Positions 56,390-64,000 of a stretch of 64,000 bases of DNA are shown in pieces. Numbering within the stretch: position 1 is the first letter of the stretch; each line of letters opens with the position of its first letter. The position numbers and the translations under genes are program-made. The DNA is from Patescibacteria group bacterium (GTDB lineage: Bacteria > Patescibacteriota > Saccharimonadia > Saccharimonadales > UBA4665): assembly GCA_030272735.1 (NCBI GenBank), contig JARXKL010000001.1, positions 1 to 64,000 of the forward strand, given 5' to 3'. The notes under the pieces were generated by a model. It was not told the origin of the DNA. It searched no databases and worked only from the letters and a program-made list of their open reading frames with translations.

Positions 56390-56818
56390 ATGATCCGTTT
56401 TAAGCTCGTTGCCTTGAGCGGTCAAAAGTTTGACGACGATGTCTATGAAGTTGTCATTCCGACGCTTGACGGCGAAATAGGCGTGCTTGAGGGCCATATG
56501 AACCTCGTAAGTGTTGCAAAGACCGGTGTTATTGCCGTACGTCGCAATCCGCGCGATAGTGATGCGCAGCGAGAGTACTTTGCAACCAATGGGGGTGTCG
56601 TGGAAGTTGCTGACGGCGTACTGAGTGTATTAGTAGATGAAGCCGATCACTCAGATGAAATCAATGAAGCAGAAGCTCAAAAAGCCCTAGAACGAGCTCA
56701 AAAAATGGTGTCTGAGGCTAAAGACCAAGTGAGTCTTGAGCGTGCCCAAGCAATCGTTGACCGACAATCGGTCCGTCTTCAAGTTTCGAGTCTGAAGCGC
56801 CGACGCCAACGACCATAG
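56390..56818 (+). CDS. atpC: ATP synthase epsilon subunit
   Basis: The 142-residue protein has the N-terminal beta sandwich (Thr-Leu-Asp-Gly-Glu-Ile-Gly-Val-Leu-Glu-Gly-His-Met) and a C-terminal helical pair. It couples gamma to the c-ring and can inhibit hydrolysis. Last gene of the operon, 2 nt after atpD, completing the set. Confidence 0.93.
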   Translation: MIRFKLVALSGQKFDDDVYEVVIPTLDGEIGVLEGHMNLVSVAKTGVIAVRRNPRDSDAQREYFATNGGVVEVADGVLSVLVDEADHSDEINEAEAQKALERAQKMVSEAKDQVSLERAQAIVDRQSVRLQVSSLKRRRQRP

Positions 56819-56834
56819 TTAGTAACTCGTAGGA

Positions 56835-57248
56835 TTAATTAACTGCCGTGACTTTTGCGGTACAAAACGCGCAGCGAGTTGCCTTTTTTGGAATGACGCT
56901 TAAGCATTCTGGACATTTGCGCGTCGAAGCTTCGGGCGTCGTTTTATTTCGGGCAGCTTTAGCCATTAAACGGTTGAGCGGCTGTACGATAAAGAAAAAT
57001 ACCACCGTTGCTATTAGCAAGAATGAAATTACTGCATTCAAAAAATCACCATAGAGTATCTTACTACCGTTCAATGTTACGTATAGTCCTGAAAAGTTAG
57101 GTGTCCCACCAATTGCCGCTATTATGGGCGTAATAACGTCTTTAACGAGCGCCGTAACAATTGCGCCAAAAGCTGCACCAACGACGACGGCCACAGCCAA
57201 GTCCACGGTATTACCGCGCAAAATAAACTTTTTAAAATCGTTGATCAT
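56835..57248 (-). CDS. mscL: large-conductance mechanosensitive channel MscL with C-terminal zinc ribbon
   Basis: The N-terminal amphipathic helix and first transmembrane helix read Phe-Ile-Leu-Arg-Gly-Asn-Thr-Val-Asp-Leu-Ala-Val-Ala, the second helix is about 69-90. After a short linker there is a four-Cys cluster (Cys112, Cys115, Cys126, Cys129) as in rubredoxin-type zinc ribbons. MscL opens under membrane tension to save the cell from bursting. The zinc ribbon replaces the usual C-terminal bundle helix. Confidence 0.93.
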   Translation of the reverse strand: MINDFKKFILRGNTVDLAVAVVVGAAFGAIVTALVKDVITPIIAAIGGTPNFSGLYVTLNGSKILYGDFLNAVISFLLIATVVFFFIVQPLNRLMAKAARNKTTPEASTRKCPECLSVIPKKATRCAFCTAKVTAVN

Positions 57249-57271
57249 GCTTTTTAAACCCTTGTTTTTAC

Positions 57272-57619
57272 TTATACTGCTTGAATATCCGGTTGGTCCA
57301 GCGGATGAATCTTTGCTTCTTCCCCGAATGCTCGATTCAGATACGTTACTAATGCTACATCTTCATCATATTGTTCCTCAAGCATCATAGCATTTATAAG
57401 GTTTTGTCTGCCTTCGATGTCTGAAGGGTATGCAATCACAGCGTGAGCGGATCGGCGGTCTTGATCTTCAGGGGTTAGTGAATTCCATCGTTCTAATGCT
57501 ATTTTCTGTATATTTTCAGGACCAGCTGACAATCTTTCTACGAATCGCCGAGTCATGGCGGATTCAATGCTCAATGGCTCTTGCGCATTAGGATCAGAAA
57601 TGTGATTAGGATTGGCCAT
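57272..57619 (-). CDS. hypothetical protein, 115 aa
   Basis: I do not recognise it. A soluble, acidic and mainly helical protein with Ala-Met-Thr-Arg-Arg-Phe-Val-Glu-Arg-Leu near the middle and Trp-Asn-Ser-Leu-Thr-Pro-Glu-Asp-Gln-Asp. It lies 23 nt upstream of mscL on the same strand, so they may be co-transcribed. No membrane or metal motif. Confidence 0.6.
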   Translation of the reverse strand: MANPNHISDPNAQEPLSIESAMTRRFVERLSAGPENIQKIALERWNSLTPEDQDRRSAHAVIAYPSDIEGRQNLINAMMLEEQYDEDVALVTYLNRAFGEEAKIHPLDQPDIQAV

Positions 57620-57735
57620 GATTTGCTTTCCTTATTATGTACTTATAGTATACGGGCTAAGTACACTCAACAGAGGTGATTTTTGTCACAGCCTGATTGT
57701 AACCTACGTCACAATAAAAGACGTGTACGATTTCC

Positions 57736-57763
57736 TTGCAATTGGGTATTAGAGGCGTAGAAT
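57736..57763 (+). promoter_or_regulatory. promoter for the Cys/His protein gene
   Basis: TTGCAA (57736-57741), 16 bp, TAGAAT (57758-57763), about 32 nt before the ATG at 57796. Confidence 0.55.
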
Positions 57764-57795
57764 AATTAGGTTATCTTAAAAATAAGAAGAATAGT

Positions 57796-58749
57796 ATGGA
57801 ACGCAATATGCAAATAGTCGAAGAATTTGAAGGTAGATTTGTAGCTGACGTTGTGCTCGGCGAACAGATTGGAGTAGGAACTGGGAACATCAATGCTGGT
57901 GAATGGACGAGTGACCGCGAAACTACCATTGAGGAGGGTATAAAGCGCAATTTAGTCTCTGTAGATCCATATGCGCCGAGCTGTTGCATAGATGGTCGTG
58001 GCTGTGTGAGCTGTCTGAACGGCGAACCAACGGAGCCACGCCATCCAGTCGCTGGTGGCGCTTTAGTAACTGCTTATGCAGCTGCCGAGCTTATTGGATG
58101 GTTTGGTGATACTGTGGGAACGAGTCGTGAGAAACTCGAGCGTATTGACCGTTTGTTGCGCACCGCAGGAATCACAACTGGTGGTCATTGTGATGATGCG
58201 GCGGCTGCAGTTGCCTTCAAAGATCCTACAACAGGTATACCAAAAACTGGATGTGGCGCAGACGATAAACTGCCAGAAATAGTATTACTTCCCTACACAG
58301 AAAAAGAAACCGTATTTGCCATTACTGCTGCGCTCCTAGGCGAAGAGTACGACACCTACAATATGCAGTTCGTCGACGAGTACACTGTTAAAAGTCAAAC
58401 TAAAGGATGGCTGCCTACAGACATAATCGAAGTTATTAGTGAGCAATCTGGAAAAAATATTGAGATTTTGAAGAGTGAGAGTGATGCAACGCACGGGCAT
58501 AAAGAGGCAGCATTAGTCGTCATATATACAGAAAATGTAACCGTTGACCGCGATACATTCGTTGCAGAAACTGGTGAACAGGTGTTTGTTGTTAACATTG
58601 CTTATATCGAAAAAATTGCTCGGGCTCTCGCGACCGGACCGGCTGCAGTTAAGCAGTATACTCAACTTAAACATGCTATGGTCGCCTACCAAGCAGCCAC
58701 CTATCTAAAGCTATGTGATGGCTCACAGCGCATTATAACTGTGACATAA
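57796..58749 (+). CDS. Cys/His-rich protein, possible metalloenzyme related in motif to CDCA-type carbonic anhydrase
   Basis: The 317-residue protein has Ser-Cys-Cys-Ile-Asp-Gly-Arg-Gly-Cys (62-70), Pro-Val-Ala-Gly-Gly-Ala (84-89), Gly-Gly-His-Cys-Asp-Asp (129-134) and Gly-Cys-Gly-Ala-Asp-Asp (152-157). An Asp-Arg pair after a Cys, a His-x-Asp and a Gly-Cys-Gly recall carbonic anhydrases of the cadmium (CDCA) kind, whose metal ligands are Cys, His, Cys. The spacings here (67 and 22) differ from those I recall for CDCA. Cytoplasmic, no signal peptide. The alternative start at 57808 is possible. Confidence 0.55.
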   Translation: MERNMQIVEEFEGRFVADVVLGEQIGVGTGNINAGEWTSDRETTIEEGIKRNLVSVDPYAPSCCIDGRGCVSCLNGEPTEPRHPVAGGALVTAYAAAELIGWFGDTVGTSREKLERIDRLLRTAGITTGGHCDDAAAAVAFKDPTTGIPKTGCGADDKLPEIVLLPYTEKETVFAITAALLGEEYDTYNMQFVDEYTVKSQTKGWLPTDIIEVISEQSGKNIEILKSESDATHGHKEAALVVIYTENVTVDRDTFVAETGEQVFVVNIAYIEKIARALATGPAAVKQYTQLKHAMVAYQAATYLKLCDGSQRIITVT

Positions 58750-58761
58750 CAGAACAATAAC

Positions 58762-58790
58762 TTTACAAAACAAAAAGTTAAGGTTACGAT
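58762..58790 (+). promoter_or_regulatory. promoter of the aquaporin gene
   Basis: TTTACA (58762-58767), 17 bp, TACGAT (58785-58790), then GGAGG 6 nt before the ATG at 58821. The intergenic gap holds nothing else. Confidence 0.5.
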
Positions 58791-58820
58791 AGGGTCATCA
58801 AATATAAGTGGAGGTTCCAA

Positions 58821-59657
58821 ATGTTTGGACGACGTAAAGTGGCTATGTTAGTTGCTGAGTTTCTTGGTACGGGAATACTGACATTATTAATTTTGAGCGT
58901 ACAACGTTCAACTATCGGAGTGCCATTTTTTGTAGCGCTCGCAGCAGGTATTACCTATGCACTTATGACATTTGCATTTGCTCGATCATCAGGTGCGGTA
59001 CTTAACCCTGCCCTAACAATTGGCATGTGGACAGCACGGAAAATCTCTACAGTTAACGCAGTACTATTCATTGGAGTTCAATTGCTCGGTGGCTGGGCTG
59101 CATACGGTCTGTATACCTATTTTGTTAACCAAACTTTGCAACCAGTTGGTGGCCACTTTACGGGGCGCATACTCGTTGCTGAAGCAGTTGGAGCAGGAAT
59201 TCTTTCCTTCGGTGTAGCAGCAGCTGTCTATCAGCGCTTCACAGCCGGCACTGCAGCAGCAGTAGCTGGTTTAGCATATGTAGTTGGTGTAGTTGGTGCG
59301 TCATCAGCATCAATTGGTTTACTGAACCCTGCAGTAGCACTTGGTGCTCGTGCATGGGTCTGGGGAACATACGTTCTCGGACCAGTGCTGGGTGCAGTTA
59401 TCGGCTTTAATTTGTACAGCCTATTATTTGCAGAAGCAGAAGACGCTGCAGTAAATGCTGTTAGGCCAGCTACCGCAAAAGCAGTACCTGCAACTAATAC
59501 TGCGGAAGCAGCTGCAGTAAATGGCGTAGCTGCAAAGCCTAGTCGCCGTGTTACTACGACGAAAGCTACACGCGCTCCTCGCCAAAACACAAAGTCGCAA
59601 GCCGCTAAAACTTCAGGGAGCAAACCTCGTAGTTCTACTCGCACTAAAAAGAAATAG
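58821..59657 (+). CDS. aquaporin / MIP family channel with basic C-terminal tail
   Basis: Six transmembrane helices with both channel motifs: Gly-Ala-Val-Leu-Asn-Pro-Ala-Leu-Thr (NPA1) and Ile-Gly-Leu-Leu-Asn-Pro-Ala-Val-Ala-Leu-Gly-Ala-Arg (NPA2, with the selectivity Arg position). About 65 C-terminal residues are Lys/Ala/Thr/Arg-rich and end in three lysines, like a histone H1 tail. The channel should pass water or small solutes. The basic tail is cytoplasmic and may bind nucleic acid or acidic lipid. Confidence 0.92.
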   Translation: MFGRRKVAMLVAEFLGTGILTLLILSVQRSTIGVPFFVALAAGITYALMTFAFARSSGAVLNPALTIGMWTARKISTVNAVLFIGVQLLGGWAAYGLYTYFVNQTLQPVGGHFTGRILVAEAVGAGILSFGVAAAVYQRFTAGTAAAVAGLAYVVGVVGASSASIGLLNPAVALGARAWVWGTYVLGPVLGAVIGFNLYSLLFAEAEDAAVNAVRPATAKAVPATNTAEAAAVNGVAAKPSRRVTTTKATRAPRQNTKSQAAKTSGSKPRSSTRTKKK

Positions 59658-59674
59658 TATCTGTCTCTTCGTAC

Positions 59675-59703
59675 AAAAAAGAGCCGTTATCCGGCTCTTT
59701 TTT
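59675..59703. terminator. bidirectional rho-independent terminator
   Basis: AAAAAAGAGCCG (59675-59686) pairs with CGGCTCTTTTTT (59692-59703), loop TTATC. Terminates the aquaporin gene, and on the minus strand the helicase gene ending at 59718. Confidence 0.88.
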
Positions 59704-59717
59704 AATGCTTAAAAAGT

Positions 59718-62700
59718 TTACAGTGTATTAAGTAAATACTCTTCAAAAGCGATAATACCATTGTAATCTTTTGAATAACCTGATGTGTCAGGTAGCTCAC
59801 CGCGCGTAATGTGCTGATACACCGCAAGTGCTAATTGTTTTACGCGAGTAATTTCGTTATCTGTGAACTCCTCAATTGTAAGTCGCGCAAACGCAGTATC
59901 CGGATTTTCAGTTGGTTCAACAAAAATTAGCTCTGCACAGCTTACTGGGCTATCAATTGCCTTAGACTCTTCCAGTAATATTTTGTAAAAAAGTAATTGC
60001 TGGCGGTAAAAATGCAGTCCTGCTTTCTTAGAATCGGAAAGTCCTTTTGAGTCCCATCCACCCTGCGGAGGGTTGCCTGTTTTGTAATCAATTATCTCTA
60101 TGCCCTTATCAGTTTTACTTATAGCATCGATTGCGCCGCTTATAGGTACTTTAACACTAGCGATTGTAGCGATTGTATACTGCTCAGTAGCGGTTATACG
60201 TGGGAAATCAGATACAGAGAAGGACGCTATGAATTTCGGCAAGAACTGATGTCCGTGAACGCGTACTGGTTGTAGTTCAGTCTCAGTTAGCCCCGAGGTA
60301 TCAAGGACAGTATCAAAAATTTGAAGCAGTTGTCCTCTGCTAAGTGGTTTGTTATTAGCGTATGCTTGGTAAGCTTTTTCGAGTGTCTTGTGCGTCGCCG
60401 ATCCTAGAGCGCTGTGTGCGTTATACGGTGAAGGAAATTTGAGTACGGATGACTCAATGCATGCCTGTGGTCCTGCGTAGCGAATGTCGATGAAGTTTCT
60501 GAGGGCACTGGCACTCAGCCTGAAATTTTTCAATAATGGCTGAAGTACGTTTTCGAGACTACGCTGAGGAGGCTGTGCGTGGGGTAACCAAGTAGTTTCG
60601 AGTGCCTGTATCAAATCAGAACTTTCTTCTTTCACTAGCGTTGGAGTAGCCCAGTTATTAAGCTCTATCCCTGTCTGCAGATAAGACAATGGCGGAACTT
60701 GCTTCCCTTCGTCATTTGCCGCATAGCTATACAGCTGGATATGCGATTTCGCTCGAGTCATAGCAACATACAACAGTCGCAAACGATCGCTATCAGCGTC
60801 TCCAGCTGGGTATAAGGCTAGATTCTCTGGCAAGCGAATACGCTGGTTTTGACCCCGTGCCCGGCTACCCCAGACAGTATCAATTGCCGACAGGATTATG
60901 ACGTGATCGAATTCTCGACCCTTGGCACCATGTGCACTCATCACTTGCACACCTTTGCTGTCACCACGTAGTACTGGATTGGCATCTATAATACGAATGC
61001 CGCTAAGCTTGTATTCCTGCACGACTTCGAGTAAATCATGCATGCCAGTAGCACTAGGCCGCGCAGCTAAGACGGTGTTACGTAAGCAAAGTAAATGAGA
61101 AAGAATAGTCATATACTGTTCTGAATCGGGCGAGGCATATTGGCTAAATGGCGACCGTTTAAGCCGAGTTGCGGTAAGTATTGAGCGACCGATTAATAAA
61201 TCAAAGCACTGCGTAAAATTGCCGGTCAGGCAATTATCAGCGGCAGCAATTAGCCATTCGCTAATTTTTTGCCACTGTTCATTCTTGGATTGCAGCATAG
61301 TATCGAGCCAGGACAAGTCTTGCACTTTTGCTGACGCAGCAATCTCATAAATTGCTAAAGCCGGAAGATGCCAATATGATGCAGCAAGAACGCCTGGCAG
61401 CAGTGTTTGCGCGCGAACAGGGTTATTTGTTAGCGCCACAATTAGTTGAGCTAATCGGATTGCATCAGTAATTAGAGGATAATCGAGAATATTTTCATGA
61501 TTGTCATAATCAGTAGTTATTCCGAGTGCTGATAAGTGAGGCACAAAAGCTGCAAGTTCACTGTGTTTGCGGCCTATGACGGCAATTTCAGTTGGGGATA
61601 TTCCATCCGCGAGTAGTTTTTGCACTGATCGTGCAGCAGCCGCGTACTGCGCTGCAGGGCTCACTGATTGCATATGTTCAATAGTGACTTTAGCCGGTTC
61701 AGAATGGGCGGTAAGCTGCTTGGTGACGCCTAGCTCGGGCATCACTGACTCTATACGTTCACTTGACTGTTGAATAATGTGTCGTGATGCATCAAGTATC
61801 TTTTGCCCAGAACGATAGTTATCTTCAAGAACAATAATTTGCGGTGAGTAAGTGCGTATAAACTGAACCATACCTGATAGTTCAGCGCCCTGGAAACGCA
61901 TAATTGCCTGATCGTCGTCACCGACTACCATAATATTAGGTGCATCTGTAGGGTGGGCTGAAAGTAGCGTAATGAGGAGCTTATTTTGAGCCCCATTTGT
62001 GTCTTGGTATTCATCGACCATAATATATTGATACCGCTCTGCAACATCTAAAAGTAAATCAGAATTGTCCTGTAACGCAGTTGTTGCCCATATAATCATG
62101 TCTTCGTAATCATATCGCCCTTCAGTTATCAGCGCATTTTGATATTTTTCATATAATGAGATAGTGTCTGCAAATATTTCAGCTTGCGATGTACTTTTAA
62201 ATACTCGCTGCCCATCTTTTATAACAGTATGCGAATCGCGCCATGCGCCAATTGGCTTGGTTTGTCCAAGTTCAATTGCGTCTTCTACTGCCTCTAACAA
62301 ACCCGATAATAAAACTGCCGACAGCGATTTGTCATCAGCCTGCTCATCCTGCTGTTTTACAACGTGCTCCTGGATGCTCGGTAATCTTTTACTACTCAGT
62401 GTGGTACTAAATAGCTCGCTAAGGAGAGGCTGCAATTTCAAGAGCTGCTGCTGGTTACTTGCATGTATCTTACGTAGTTCCGCGGGTTGTATGCCATCCT
62501 GCTTAAAAGCACGTACAGCTTCCTCTACAGCGTGACGCCTGATGAACTGTTCGTTTTCACCGCGCACGGCTAGCGGATGTCGCAGCGGAAGTTTACTGAG
62601 TAATTGTTCATAAATTCGGTATCTGCCAAGGTCATCAAGAGCCGTAAGCGCACGTTCTCGGCTAAAATATTCCGGATAAGTATTGATAATTGACGTGCCA

Positions 62701-62984
62701 AAACTGTGAAAGGTGTGTACTGATATGTCTGCCCCCGCCGGCCCCATTATCCGAATCATCCGCTCGCGCATTTCGTGGGCGCCTGCTTCAGTGTAGGTTA
62801 AGCACAGAATGTTTCCAGGGTTAGCGTTACCAGTGGATATTATTTGCGCTGCACGGGTACTTAGCAGCTGCGTTTTGCCTGTACCTGGACCGGCAATTAC
62901 CATCAAAGGACCATCGATAGTATCGACTGCTTCCCGCTGTTTCTTATTCAGTAAGTTATATGCATTCTTAAAACTGGTGGTCAT
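59718..62984 (-). CDS. UvrD/AddA-like superfamily 1 helicase with RecB-type nuclease domain
   Basis: The N-terminus has the Q motif (Leu-Asn-Lys-Lys-Gln-Arg-Glu-Ala-Val) and Walker A Ala-Gly-Pro-Gly-Thr-Gly-Lys-Thr-Gln (31-39). Val-Asp-Glu-Tyr-Gln-Asp-Thr-Asn is motif II, Gly-Asp-Asp-Asp-Gln-Ala-Ile motif III, and Val-Ala-Met-Thr-Arg-Ala-Lys motif VI. The last 250 residues hold a PD-(D/E)XK nuclease: Ile-Glu-Ile-Ile-Asp-Tyr-Lys-Thr-Gly, after an upstream His-Lys-Thr-Leu-Glu. At 1088 residues it resembles a one-chain AddA/RecB-like enzyme that resects double-strand breaks or degrades foreign DNA. No AddB/RecC partner is next to it. Confidence 0.92.
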   Translation of the reverse strand: MTTSFKNAYNLLNKKQREAVDTIDGPLMVIAGPGTGKTQLLSTRAAQIISTGNANPGNILCLTYTEAGAHEMRERMIRIMGPAGADISVHTFHSFGTSIINTYPEYFSRERALTALDDLGRYRIYEQLLSKLPLRHPLAVRGENEQFIRRHAVEEAVRAFKQDGIQPAELRKIHASNQQQLLKLQPLLSELFSTTLSSKRLPSIQEHVVKQQDEQADDKSLSAVLLSGLLEAVEDAIELGQTKPIGAWRDSHTVIKDGQRVFKSTSQAEIFADTISLYEKYQNALITEGRYDYEDMIIWATTALQDNSDLLLDVAERYQYIMVDEYQDTNGAQNKLLITLLSAHPTDAPNIMVVGDDDQAIMRFQGAELSGMVQFIRTYSPQIIVLEDNYRSGQKILDASRHIIQQSSERIESVMPELGVTKQLTAHSEPAKVTIEHMQSVSPAAQYAAAARSVQKLLADGISPTEIAVIGRKHSELAAFVPHLSALGITTDYDNHENILDYPLITDAIRLAQLIVALTNNPVRAQTLLPGVLAASYWHLPALAIYEIAASAKVQDLSWLDTMLQSKNEQWQKISEWLIAAADNCLTGNFTQCFDLLIGRSILTATRLKRSPFSQYASPDSEQYMTILSHLLCLRNTVLAARPSATGMHDLLEVVQEYKLSGIRIIDANPVLRGDSKGVQVMSAHGAKGREFDHVIILSAIDTVWGSRARGQNQRIRLPENLALYPAGDADSDRLRLLYVAMTRAKSHIQLYSYAANDEGKQVPPLSYLQTGIELNNWATPTLVKEESSDLIQALETTWLPHAQPPQRSLENVLQPLLKNFRLSASALRNFIDIRYAGPQACIESSVLKFPSPYNAHSALGSATHKTLEKAYQAYANNKPLSRGQLLQIFDTVLDTSGLTETELQPVRVHGHQFLPKFIASFSVSDFPRITATEQYTIATIASVKVPISGAIDAISKTDKGIEIIDYKTGNPPQGGWDSKGLSDSKKAGLHFYRQQLLFYKILLEESKAIDSPVSCAELIFVEPTENPDTAFARLTIEEFTDNEITRVKQLALAVYQHITRGELPDTSGYSKDYNGIIAFEEYLLNTL

Positions 62985-63023
62985 GACCTTATTGTACCCA
63001 GTAAAGGGGCTTAGGAGTAGTGC

Positions 63024-64000
63024 TTAAAAAGCCGGAGAACCAGCTGCGATGCAGACCTTGCACGCATCATCACGCTCGAATTCGGTCATAAACTGTTTTG
63101 TAGCTCTATCTAAGGGTTCAATATCTTTGAACCCGATAAAGTCGGCTGCCTCACGGAGTACCCAGCCCATATAACCGCTTATTGTAATTTTGCCCCACTG
63201 CACCGCTGCCCATTTGTTGCCGGCGGGTATAACACTAATGGGCGCTTTTGCAACGTAACTTTTCATATTTTTACCACTGGCTTTGCGCCTAATGTTAGCT
63301 GCAACTGTCGCACCATCGTGGATCGCAGTTTGCGCAAGTCCACTGTAGGGCGTGTTGGCATTGTCCCCGACTACGAATATGTTTTCTTCAGTTTGTAAAA
63401 ATGTGTCTACAGCAACTTTGCCGCGAGCCATGAGTACAAAATTGTTAGCGGTAAAAAAAGGATGATTGGTTACACCAGCAGTCCATATAACTGAATGGCT
63501 ACGTATCGGCTTGCCATTTACAGTAAGTTCTTCGGCACTCGTCGCCTGTACTGCACTACCAAGATAGAGTTTAACGCCGAGCCGTTTTAATCGCCGCTTG
63601 ACCGCTCGCGACATGTCTTTCGGAAAACGCGGTAATAATCGTGGCGCTGCTTCTATTAAATCAACATGTGGCTTAGCGGTTCTCAGCCCATGGCTGGAAG
63701 CAATTTCACGTAAGTAAGCTGGTAATGCCCCGGCTAGTTCTATTCCAGTAGGCCCGGCCCCGACAATAACGTAGTGAGCATCAAGTTTCTCTTCTTGTAT
63801 AAGCTGCTGATGCAAATGTGCCTTGAATCGTGCGACTTCAGACTGTGTTTTTATACTGTAGGCGTACTCTTTCATACCGGGAATTCCAAAGAAGTTTGTA
63901 ACGACTCCGAGTGCTAACACTACTGAATCGTAACTATAGCTTTGGCCTTGTTCAGTCGATACTACTTTGAATTTGCGATCAATTGTAGTAGCCGTACCGT
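63024..64000 (-). CDS. ndh: type II NADH dehydrogenase / FAD-dependent oxidoreductase, partial (runs off right edge)
   Basis: The reading frame is open to the window edge upstream of the ORF's GTG. The translation includes Val-Leu-Ala-Leu-Gly, a second Rossmann motif Ile-Val-Gly-Ala-Gly-Pro-Thr-Gly-Ile-Glu-Leu-Ala, Thr-Ala-Gly-Val, and Val-Val-Gly-Asp-Asn-Ala as the FAD-binding site. A C-terminal amphipathic region (Trp-Gly-Lys-Ile-Thr-Ile-Ser-Gly-Tyr-Met-Gly-Trp) is typical of membrane-attached NDH-2. It moves electrons from NADH to quinone without pumping protons. The N-terminal FAD half is missing here. Confidence 0.85.
   Translation of the reverse strand, partial: GTATTIDRKFKVVSTEQGQSYSYDSVVLALGVVTNFFGIPGMKEYAYSIKTQSEVARFKAHLHQQLIQEEKLDAHYVIVGAGPTGIELAGALPAYLREIASSHGLRTAKPHVDLIEAAPRLLPRFPKDMSRAVKRRLKRLGVKLYLGSAVQATSAEELTVNGKPIRSHSVIWTAGVTNHPFFTANNFVLMARGKVAVDTFLQTEENIFVVGDNANTPYSGLAQTAIHDGATVAANIRRKASGKNMKSYVAKAPISVIPAGNKWAAVQWGKITISGYMGWVLREAADFIGFKDIEPLDRATKQFMTEFERDDACKVCIAAGSPAF

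Overview
The window looks like chromosome of a small-genome bacterium, most likely of the Candidatus Saccharibacteria (TM7) branch of the Patescibacteria. This is inferred from gene content: a compact F1Fo-ATPase operon, a membrane-anchored Clp ATPase, sortase, DUF3048, Rpf-like, MarP-like and ABC-F proteins, few biosynthetic genes, and tight packing with 1-8 bp gene overlaps. TGA is used as a normal stop, which argues against the UGA-recoding Patescibacteria. The taxon was not tested by any search.

Layout. 0-5 kb: start of topA leaving the left edge, two small proteins, dprA, a roughly 400-nt structured RNA with its own promoter and terminator, pth and der. 4.5-5.2 kb: a hairpin-rich block with one unrecognised ORF between 15-bp inverted repeats. 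5.2-8.5 kb: a pseudouridine synthase and a histidine kinase/response regulator pair. 8.6-8.9 kb: tRNA-Glu with a downstream unit built from copies of its own 3' half. 9-12.8 kb: proB-like kinase, rlmH, and a four-gene mutasome-like cassette (two paralogous small proteins, a UmuD-like protein lacking both catalytic residues, a Y-family polymerase). 13-21.8 kb: second kinase/regulator pair, DUF3048, gltX, two anchored envelope proteins, sortase.

21.8-28 kb: tRNA-Leu with its downstream unit, a carbohydrate-kinase-like gene, nudix, xthA, pyrH, the Clp ATPase with a small membrane partner, tRNA-Ser. 28-41.8 kb: MacB-like ABC exporter, Nramp-like transporter, MarP-like protease, an oxidative pentose phosphate operon (pgl-gnd-zwf), methyltransferase, a secreted LysM-Rpf protein, uppP, peroxiredoxin, VOC proteins and several hypotheticals. 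41.8-50 kb: tRNA-Asn with a third, degenerate downstream unit, ABC-F, smpB, two paralogous glycosidase-like proteins divergent from a glycosyltransferase, anchored nuclease, P-loop kinase, BtuR-like protein, glutaredoxin. 50-57 kb: complete proton-type ATP synthase operon, then zinc-ribbon MscL. 57-64 kb: a Cys/His-rich possible metalloprotein, aquaporin with a basic tail, UvrD-like helicase-nuclease, and a type II NADH dehydrogenase cut by the right edge.

Two patterns run across the window. Several genes (topA, der, pyrH, atpI, the GT2 gene) have a good -10, often extended TGn, ending only 6-10 nt before the start codon, so their mRNAs should be nearly leaderless, while internal operon genes carry Shine-Dalgarno sequences. 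Three of the four tRNA genes are followed by a terminator whose stem begins at the encoded CCA, and then by an inverted and a direct copy of that tRNA's T-arm/3' end around a shared core. I do not recognise this arrangement, and it is the best candidate here for something undescribed.
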